From Planctomycetota bacterium (lineage in GTDB: Bacteria; Planctomycetota; MHYJ01; JACPRB01): DNA of 10,171 nt. The notes below the pieces were generated by a model. The model was given only the letters and a program-made list of their open reading frames with translations. It was not told the DNA's origin and did not search any database. The stretch covers positions 1-10,171 of the forward strand of contig JACQFK010000418.1 in NCBI GenBank assembly GCA_016200125.1, in the 5' to 3' direction. Position numbers and translations under genes: made by a program. Below, in pieces: positions 5,132-10,171 of this stretch. Position 1 is the first letter of the stretch, and every line of letters starts with the position of its first letter.

Positions 5132-5744
5132 ATGAACGAGAGCCTGTGCAGGGTGCTGGTGGTGGACGACGACGACTGGATCCTCTCCGGCGTCAGCATC
5201 GCGCTGGTTCGCGCTGGTTCCCGTCCTCTTCCTCAGCGCGCGGAGCGGCGCCCAGGACCGGATCTCCGGATTCCAGCTCGGCGCCGACGACTATCTGGGC
5301 AAGCCCGTGAATCTTCCCGAGCTCCCGCGCCGGGTCCTGAAAGCGCTGGCCCACCGGCGGCAGCTGGAGGAGGACCTGGCGGTCTCCGGTCCCTCCGCCG
5401 TCGACGGCAAGGGATTGACCGGGACGCTCGACCAGGTCGGGCTGGCCACGCTGCTCGGGGTTCTCGGCAACACCCGCCGCTCGGGCATCCTCCGCCTGTC
5501 CGGCAGCCTGCTCCAGAGCGAGATGATGGTCTACCTCGTGCACGGCCGCGTGTTCCGGGTCGAGCTCCAGGGGAAAGGCCGGCTGTCGGCCCCCGAGGCC
5601 AAGGAGCAGGTGTTCCGCCGGCTCGAGGGCCCCTTCGAGTTCATGCCGATGGCGCTGCGGGTCGTCGACGAGATGAACCTGTCGACCACCCAGCTGCTGC
5701 TCCACGGCGCCCGCCGGCCCGCGCCGGCCGCCGTCCCTTTCTGA
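5132..5744 (+). pseudogene. Broken response regulator: receiver (REC) domain with internal deletion and frameshift, plus DUF4388/PATAN domain
   Basis: From ATG 5132 the reading frame gives [20 protein letters not shown] and continues SIALVRAGS: beta1 with the acidic triad and helix 1 of a receiver domain. After about 5220 this frame turns into nonsense. The expected receiver C-terminal part ([20 protein letters not shown], then [15 protein letters not shown], with the conserved K of the KP motif) appears in another frame that runs to the stop at 5744. About 50 residues are missing between the parts, including strand beta3 and its phosphoacceptor aspartate. The junction is a 10-bp tandem repeat, GCGCTGGTTC at 5201-5210 and 5211-5220. 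The tail (from about 5415, [20 protein letters not shown] on) matches DUF4388/PATAN, often fused to receivers. An in-frame GTG at 5069 is possible, but ATG 5132 suits receiver N-termini. Either a real pseudogene or an assembly error. Confidence 0.8.
5201..5220 (+). repeat. 10-bp tandem repeat at the deletion junction
   Basis: GCGCTGGTTC is present twice in tandem. Removing one copy would rejoin the two receiver parts in a single frame ([10 protein letters not shown]) but would not restore the missing middle of the domain. This fits a deletion through microhomology, or a collapsed or misjoined assembly. Confidence 0.75.
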
Positions 5745-5793
5745 CGCCGCCGATTCGTGCCGCAAATTTCCGGCGGCCGGTCACCATAGGGGC

Positions 5794-6753
5794 ATGAGAT
5801 TCCTGCTCCTCGCCGCCCTCCTCCTGGCCGCCCAGGAACGGCCCCCGATGCCGGCGATCAAGGCGCCCGTGATGTTCAACACGCCGGAGGCCGACGCCCT
5901 TCTCGCCGCCCTCCAGGTCTATCCCAAGAACAACCCCTGGAACGAGGAGATCGCCGAGCGGCCGGTCCATCCGGATTCCGACAAGATCATCGCCTCGATC
6001 GGCGCCGACCGCCGCATCGGCTTCAACCGGGACATGTGCTTCATCCTCGTCCCGCCCGACCAGAAGAAGGTCGAGGTGAGGATGACCCAGTACGGGAACG
6101 AGTCGGACCCCGGACCCTTCCCCGTCCCCGACAACGGCCCCATCGAGGACTGGCCGCTCAACAAGACCGAGCTCGAGGCGATCCAGCGCGACGGGAGAGG
6201 CGACCGCCACCTCATCGTGGTGGATCCCGTGAACGGCCTGCTCCACGAGTTCTGGCGCGCCTTCAAGAAGCCGTCCGGCTGGGAAGCCGCCTGCGAGGCG
6301 ACCTTCGACCTGAAGAGCAACAAGCTCCGCCCGACCGGATGGACCTCCTCGGACGCGGCGGGCCTTCCGATCTTCCCCGCGCTTCCGCGCTTCGACGAGT
6401 GCGAGCGCGGCGAGCTGACCCACGCCCTGCGCTTCACCGTCCGGCGCAGCCGCAGGGAGTTCATCTACCCGGCGACCCACCAGGCGGGCCGCAGCAAGGC
6501 CCCCGAGGTCCCCGCGATGGGCCAGCGCCTCCGGCTCAAGGCGTCGGTGGACGTCACCGCCTTCCCGAAGCACGCGCAGGCGATCGCCGTCGCCCTGAAG
6601 AAGTACGGGATGTTCGTCGCCGACAACGGGATGGACTGGCTCATCTCGACGCCGCCCGACGCGCGGCTCCAGGGGCTCGACGCGCTCCGCGATCTGCACG
6701 GACGGGATTTCGAGGTGATCGAAACGACGGGCGAGAAGGACCTGGGCCGCTAG
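5794..6753 (+). CDS. Secreted protein of an uncharacterised family (NPWN / SDPGP / ADNG motifs)
   Basis: The 319-aa product starts MRFLLLAALLLAAQERPP, a short signal peptide. The mature sequence carries a string of motifs I recognise from a family of exported bacterial proteins without known function: YPKNNPWNEEI (43-53), ESDPGPFPVP (103-112), GDRHLIVVDPVNGLLHEFW (136-154), GWTSSDAAGLPIFPALPRFDE (182-202 region), ELTHALRFTV (207-216), YPATHQA (225-231), MGQRLRLKAS (242-251), ALKKYGMFVADNG (267-279) and a final DFEVIE. Conserved Asp, His and Trp residues suggest an enzyme or carbohydrate-binding fold, but that is inference. The ATG has AGGGG a few bases upstream. It sits 49 bp after the broken response regulator on the same strand, and its stop codon overlaps that of the convergent gene. 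Full length and intact. Confidence 0.85.
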   Translation: MRFLLLAALLLAAQERPPMPAIKAPVMFNTPEADALLAALQVYPKNNPWNEEIAERPVHPDSDKIIASIGADRRIGFNRDMCFILVPPDQKKVEVRMTQYGNESDPGPFPVPDNGPIEDWPLNKTELEAIQRDGRGDRHLIVVDPVNGLLHEFWRAFKKPSGWEAACEATFDLKSNKLRPTGWTSSDAAGLPIFPALPRFDECERGELTHALRFTVRRSRREFIYPATHQAGRSKAPEVPAMGQRLRLKASVDVTAFPKHAQAIAVALKKYGMFVADNGMDWLISTPPDARLQGLDALRDLHGRDFEVIETTGEKDLGR

Positions 6754-7427
6754 GCAAAGATCGCCGGCAGGCTCTTCTCGACGCTCACGTCCGCCAGCTT
6801 CTTGAGCAGCACGTAGGCGAACCTCGGCCAGAAGCCGTCCTGCGAGCCGAGGCGCTGTTCGTAGATCGAGATGTCGCGCTCGGTGGCGTCCATGTAGTCC
6901 ACCATCTTCTTGATCGCGAAGGTCTCGTCGATCCGGAACTTCTTGTTGATCGCCGCCAGCTCCTCGCGCACGCCGGGCGCGCTGGCCACGGGAAGCTGCT
7001 CCTCGCCGCCGCCCGGGTCCGCCTGAAAGGGGCGCGCGAAGGGGACGGGGATCATCAGGCAGGGCCGGTCGCGGAGGACGTGGAGGTGGGGCCATCGGCC
7101 CTCGGCGGTCCCGTCGAGCCCGACCTTGAGCCAGGTCTTGAGCTCCTTGACGAGGCCCATCTTCGCGACGCGGAGGTGGCACACGCAATCGCCCGAGGTC
7201 TTGTCCCAGCCCCCGGGATTCCCCTTCTGGCCGACAATGGCGGTGTTGATGGCCTCGAGGACGTGCTCGACTCTCTTGCGTTCGCGGCGGCGGTCGAAGA
7301 AACCGAGGGTGGCTTCGAGCTGGGTGAAGGTGGTCCAGAGCGGCTCCACGCGGGCGTTGAAGCCAACGCCCTGCTGGGTCCGATAGAAGGTGGTGTCCGG
7401 TTTAGAACCCGCTCCGGGCTGCGCCAT
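6750..7427 (-). CDS. Conserved-looking cytosolic protein of unknown function, in operon with Ser/Thr kinase
   Basis: The 225-aa product has no signal peptide or membrane segment and no domain I recognise. Residues 30-65 (LWTTFTQLEATLGFFDRRRE...) and 152-192 look helical, and two cysteines lie close together at 81 and 83 (CVCHL). A middle segment RWPHLHVLRDRPCLMIPVPF (111-130) is the most distinctive. It starts 12 nt after the kinase stop with TAGGA about 7 nt before the ATG, so the two are almost certainly translated from one mRNA and may work together; it could be a kinase substrate or partner, by context only. Its TAG stop shares the CTAG palindrome with the convergent gene. Confidence 0.72.
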   Translation of the reverse strand: MAQPGAGSKPDTTFYRTQQGVGFNARVEPLWTTFTQLEATLGFFDRRRERKRVEHVLEAINTAIVGQKGNPGGWDKTSGDCVCHLRVAKMGLVKELKTWLKVGLDGTAEGRWPHLHVLRDRPCLMIPVPFARPFQADPGGGEEQLPVASAPGVREELAAINKKFRIDETFAIKKMVDYMDATERDISIYEQRLGSQDGFWPRFAYVLLKKLADVSVEKSLPAIFA

Positions 7428-7439
7428 CCGGCGTCCTAC

Positions 7440-8780
7440 CTATTTCCTCTTCAGCCTCTTCTTGAGGTCGTCCAGCGTGGCGATGCGCCGCGTGGAGGGC
7501 GGTCCCGGCGGCTGGATCCGCCGCGTCGTCGAGGGCGGCCCGATCCGGCGGGTGCCCGGACGCGCGTCGTTCCGCGGCCCCTCCGGGGACTTGTTCATGA
7601 GGCGCATCACGTTGGAATCGTTGCCCGTCTCCTCGTCGGGCCGGTACTCCAGGGAGCGGAACCCGTCGATCTGCTCGTTGATGTCGTCCACGAGCTCCCG
7701 GGGCGTGGAGTAGCGGAGGTCCTTGTCCTTGGACATCATCCGCTCGATGAAGTAATGCATGTGCTTCGAGATGCGCTTGTTCTTCATGCCCGCCGAGCTG
7801 AGGGCCTCCATGACCTGCTTGGCCATCACCTCGACCGAGTCGGTGCCCGAGAAGGGCGTCTCGCCCATCACCATGTGGTAGAGGGTGGCGCCGAGCGAGT
7901 AGATGTCGGCCCGCACGTCGAGGTCGCGCATGCCGCGCGCCTGCTCGGGGCTCATGTACTGGACGGTGCCGCTCGTCGTCTCCTCCTCGCCGGTGGCGGC
8001 CGCGCCCATCTCCTGGGCGAAGCCGAGGTCGATGACCTTCACCGTGGTGTCCTTGAGGAGGTAGATGTTCCCGGGCTTGATGTCGCGGTGGATGATCCCC
8101 TTCGACTGCATGTAGTCGATCGCCTTGGCGGTCTCCTGGATGATCTCCAGCGACCGCGCCTCGGCGAAGTGCTTCTCCCGGTCGAGCGTCTCCTGGGCCG
8201 ACTCGCCGTCCAGGCACTCCATCACGAGGTAGGGGAGCGGCCCCATCATCCCCTGGGAGTAGCCCTTCACGAGGTTGGGATGGTCGAAGGACACCAGGAG
8301 CGTCGACTCGCGCTGGAAGCGGCGGACGGCCTTCTCGTCCTTCGCCAGGGACGGGTGCATGATCTTGAGCGCCACCTTGCGGTTGTTTCGGAGGTCGTCG
8401 GCGAGGAAGACGGTCGCGGTGCCGCCGACGCCCAGCTTGCCGCTGATGCGGATCCCGGGGATCGGCTCGTTGGGGTTGGGCTTGGAGGGTGCCGCCGGAG
8501 GGGCCTGCACGGGAATGCGCTGCGTCGCGGGCTTCGCGGCCCCCGGGACGGGCGGAGGGGCGGCCGTCTGGATGCCCAGGACCTTCCGGACGCCCGTGGA
8601 AATCACCCGCACCTGCTCGGCCGTCAGGAGGCCGTGGGCGAGGACGATCTCCTCGAGGGTCTGCCGGGGTCCGCCGCCCGTCTGGTTGTTGAACTCCGCC
8701 AGCACTTCGGCCGCCTCCTCGTGGGTGAGGAAGCTGTTCTTCGAAGCGATCGCCATGAAGGTCATTTCGAAGTTGGGCAT
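7440..8780 (-). CDS. Hanks-type serine/threonine protein kinase
   Basis: The 446-aa product has three parts. Residues 10-70 form a small helical domain (HEEAAEVLAEF, TLEEIVLAHGLLTAEQVRVI) of a kind seen at the N-termini of planctomycete and related kinases. A Pro/Ala-rich linker (72-108) follows. The kinase domain spans about 110-375: glycine loop LGVGGTATV (116-124), ATP lysine K139, helix-C E158, catalytic HRDIKPGN (231-238), DLG instead of DFG (251-253), SPE (277-279) and D292 in ADIYSLG. All catalytic residues are present, so it should be active. The tail (about 376-446) has TRRI at 410-413, 419-422 and 430-433 separated by Pro-rich spacers, then a basic end LKKRLKRK. There is no membrane segment or PASTA domain, so it is cytosolic. 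The ATG at 8780 has no Shine-Dalgarno and lies about 5 nt after the predicted transcription start. First gene of a two-gene operon. Confidence 0.93.
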   Translation of the reverse strand: MPNFEMTFMAIASKNSFLTHEEAAEVLAEFNNQTGGGPRQTLEEIVLAHGLLTAEQVRVISTGVRKVLGIQTAAPPPVPGAAKPATQRIPVQAPPAAPSKPNPNEPIPGIRISGKLGVGGTATVFLADDLRNNRKVALKIMHPSLAKDEKAVRRFQRESTLLVSFDHPNLVKGYSQGMMGPLPYLVMECLDGESAQETLDREKHFAEARSLEIIQETAKAIDYMQSKGIIHRDIKPGNIYLLKDTTVKVIDLGFAQEMGAAATGEEETTSGTVQYMSPEQARGMRDLDVRADIYSLGATLYHMVMGETPFSGTDSVEVMAKQVMEALSSAGMKNKRISKHMHYFIERMMSKDKDLRYSTPRELVDDINEQIDGFRSLEYRPDEETGNDSNVMRLMNKSPEGPRNDARPGTRRIGPPSTTRRIQPPGPPSTRRIATLDDLKKRLKRK

Positions 8781-8791
8781 GGAGTACGAAG

Positions 8792-8821
8792 ATTCTAAGC
8801 CTGCCGCCGACGCTAAGTCAA
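8792..8821 (-). promoter_or_regulatory. Promoter for the kinase operon
   Basis: On the minus strand TTGACT (8821-8816, 5/6) is followed after 18 bp by TAGAAT (8797-8792, 5/6). Transcription would start near 8785, about 5 nt before the kinase ATG, so the mRNA would be almost leaderless. Confidence 0.6.
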
Positions 8822-8854
8822 CGCATAAGCTGTTCGGGGGCCGGGGGAATTCGG

Positions 8855-8883
8855 TTGGTTGGGGGCGGCCGGCGCGTTATAAT
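8855..8883 (+). promoter_or_regulatory. Promoter for the bifunctional nuclease gene
   Basis: TTGGTT (8855-8860, 4/6) is followed after 17 bp by a perfect TATAAT (8878-8883). The start would be near 8890, giving a leader of about 23 nt with a GAGG Shine-Dalgarno at 8901-8904. The spacer and the bases upstream are rich in G-runs. It diverges from the kinase promoter within the same 132-bp gap. Confidence 0.6.
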
Positions 8884-8912
8884 GCGTTTGTCTCACACAC
8901 GAGGCTGCCGCC

Positions 8913-9389
8913 GTGGTTCACATGGAATTGTCGCGCATCATCATCAGCGAAACCAACGACGAGCAGGTCATCGTGCTCAAGGAAGTCGACGGCGAGCGAG
9001 CCTTCCCCATCGTCATCGGCATCTGGGAGGCCGTCGCGATCGACCGCAACATCAAGGGGAAGAAGACGCCCCGCCCCATGACCCACGATCTCATCGAGAA
9101 CGTCATCGCGGGACTCGACTGCACGCTCGACCGCATCGTGGTGACGGAGCTCAAGGACCGCACCTTCTACGCCCGCCTCGTGCTGCGCCGGAACGGCAAG
9201 ATGGTCGAGGTCGATTCCCGCCCGAGCGACGCCATCGCCCTGGCGGTCCAGATGAAGGCCCCGATCTACGTCCACGAGTCGGTGCTCGACGAAGTGACGC
9301 CCAACGGCGGCTTGGGGGGCCTCGGCGGCTCCCTGGACGCCGGCCCTGAGGAGGAGGGGGAGCAGACCGGGGACGAGGAGAAAGAGTAG
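8913..9389 (+). CDS. Bifunctional nuclease family (BFN, DUF151) protein
   Basis: The 158-aa product matches the BFN domain family: MELSRIIISETNDEQVIVLK (4-23), FPIVIGIWEAVAIDR (31-45), TPRPMTHDLIENVI (52-65), FYARLVLRRNGK (85-96) and the hallmark DSRPSDAIALAVQMKAPIYV (101-120). Plant and some bacterial members have been reported to cleave RNA and DNA, but the role in most bacteria is unknown. The last 30 residues are a Gly-rich then strongly acidic tail (PEEEGEQTGDEEKE), probably unstructured. I choose the GTG at 8913 because GAGG lies 8 nt upstream; the ATG at 8922 would give the start MELSRI and has less suitable spacing. It is transcribed alone, divergent from the kinase operon, with an 8-bp gap to the next, convergent gene. 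Confidence 0.9.
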   Translation: MVHMELSRIIISETNDEQVIVLKEVDGERAFPIVIGIWEAVAIDRNIKGKKTPRPMTHDLIENVIAGLDCTLDRIVVTELKDRTFYARLVLRRNGKMVEVDSRPSDAIALAVQMKAPIYVHESVLDEVTPNGGLGGLGGSLDAGPEEEGEQTGDEEKE

Positions 9390-9397
9390 GCCTTCGA

Positions 9398-10171
9398 CTA
9401 CCGGCGCTCGCTCGTGATCAGTCCCACCGCGCCGTTGAAGTACAGGATGATGTCGTTGATCCCGTCGGAGTTCACGTCCATCAGCTGCAGTCCCTTGGGG
9501 TGCTTGCCGATCTCGATCGAGTAGTGCGCCGTCGCATCGAAGTCGATCCGCGGGCCCCGCGCCGTCTCCTTGATGCGCCCCGGGTGGATCTTCAGCACGT
9601 TCGTCTTCGGATCGATCGCGATCAGGTCGGGCCGGCCGTCGCCGGTGAGGTCGCCCCGGATGAAGACCAGCGGCACGGCCCCCGCCCCGGTCTTCTCCAG
9701 GTCCTTCCGGGAGACGAAGATCTGCTTCTCGTAGACCGGGTCCTGCATGAACCCGTTGTGCTCGGGGTCGAACTGGAACACCTCGTAGGTGATCGTCACG
9801 TCGCCGAAGAGCACGCTGTTCGCGGCCTGCTTGAGCAGGTCGGTCCTCAGGCGCGAGGTCACGATGTCGAGCTTGCCGTCGCCATTCATGTCGATGAACT
9901 CGGGATCGATCGAGACCCCGTCGATCACGATGCGCTTGTCGGCCAGGAAGTTCCCCTTCCCCGTCCCGAGGTGGAGGTAGATGCTGGTCTTGATGCTCTC
10001 GAAGAGCCCCAGCTGGCCCTCGATCTTCGTCACGACGAGGTCGGCCAGCTTGTCCGCGTTGATGTCGACGAAGCGGATGATGGCGAGGTTCACGCTGTCC
10101 TTCCGCGCCTCGGCGCGCAGGGTGGGGATCTCGTAGGAGAAGCGGTACTTCTTCTCCGAGGAGAACACGCC
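9398..10171 (-). CDS. FG-GAP/VCBS repeat protein (partial, N-terminus off window)
   Basis: The frame is open through the right edge, so only the C-terminal 257 codons are seen; the GTG at 10168 is not taken as the start. Four calcium-binding-type loops are visible: DINADKLADLVV, DMNGDGKLDIVT, DLTGDGRPDLIAID and DVNSDGINDIILYF, the D-x-N-x-D-G-x-x-D pattern of FG-GAP/VCBS repeats; the first has K where Gly is usual. Such repeats build beta-propellers in exported or surface proteins, so a signal peptide is expected in the missing part. The spacing of the repeats (roughly 50-80 residues) and the end GLITSERR after the last one suggest that the propeller reaches the C-terminus. Function beyond this is not evident. 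It is convergent with the BFN gene, 8 bp away. Confidence 0.85.
   Translation of the reverse strand, partial: GVFSSEKKYRFSYEIPTLRAEARKDSVNLAIIRFVDINADKLADLVVTKIEGQLGLFESIKTSIYLHLGTGKGNFLADKRIVIDGVSIDPEFIDMNGDGKLDIVTSRLRTDLLKQAANSVLFGDVTITYEVFQFDPEHNGFMQDPVYEKQIFVSRKDLEKTGAGAVPLVFIRGDLTGDGRPDLIAIDPKTNVLKIHPGRIKETARGPRIDFDATAHYSIEIGKHPKGLQLMDVNSDGINDIILYFNGAVGLITSERR

Noticed and set aside
5132..5744. Programmed frameshift in the response regulator
   Set aside because: There is no slippery heptamer at the junction, and a shift would still leave about 50 receiver residues missing, so deletion or misassembly explains it better.
5641..7188. 515-codon open frame on the minus strand
   Set aside because: It overlaps three supported genes in a non-coding frame and shows only repetitive Arg/Gly/Glu-rich sequence.
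6036..8798. 920-codon open frame on the plus strand
   Set aside because: It runs antisense through the unknown protein and the kinase and out of frame through the secreted protein; the composition (Arg, Gly, Leu, Val rich) is that of a shadow frame.

Overview
The window is a GC-rich (about two-thirds G+C by eye) bacterial chromosome segment, densely packed with short transcription units that switch strand often. It holds housekeeping genes (tsaB, alr, queA), a Hanks-type Ser/Thr kinase with a proline-rich linker, a bifunctional-nuclease (BFN/DUF151) protein, several exported proteins of unknown function and an FG-GAP/VCBS repeat protein. This mix suits a deep-branching Gram-negative such as Planctomycetota, but that placement is inference; nothing here fixes the phylum. 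No CRISPR array, tRNA, rRNA, transposase or phage gene was seen.

Layout: (1) 1-511, minus, an isoprenylcysteine carboxyl methyltransferase-like membrane protein cut off by the window edge. (2) 512-641, a divergent regulatory region with a palindrome, AT-rich direct repeats and a near-consensus sigma-70 promoter. (3) 642-2532, plus, tsaB then alr (t6A tRNA modification and D-alanine supply), separated by a strong GC hairpin. (4) 2533-2642, a convergent spacer with three related 27-nt palindromic units. (5) 2643-3476, minus, an exported protein, divergent from queA (3529-4515, plus; queuosine synthesis) with overlapping promoters in the 52-nt gap. (6) 4560-4994, minus, a DUF1761-type membrane protein. 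(7) 5132-5744, plus, a broken response-regulator gene (receiver plus DUF4388/PATAN). (8) 5794-6753, plus, a secreted protein of a recognisable but uncharacterised family. (9) 6750-8780, minus, a two-gene operon of Ser/Thr kinase then an unknown cytosolic protein. (10) 8913-9389, plus, the BFN protein. (11) 9398-10171, minus, the C-terminal part of an FG-GAP/VCBS protein whose start lies beyond the window.

No single system links all the genes. The items most worth following are the AT-rich palindromic repeat cluster after alr, the response regulator that has lost the core of its receiver domain at a 10-bp tandem repeat, the kinase with a C-terminal series of TRRI motifs, and the recurrent pattern of good promoters only about 5-12 nt upstream of start codons that lack Shine-Dalgarno sequences (tsaB, queA, kinase), which suggests near-leaderless transcripts. 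These are sequence-level inferences; no database search was possible.
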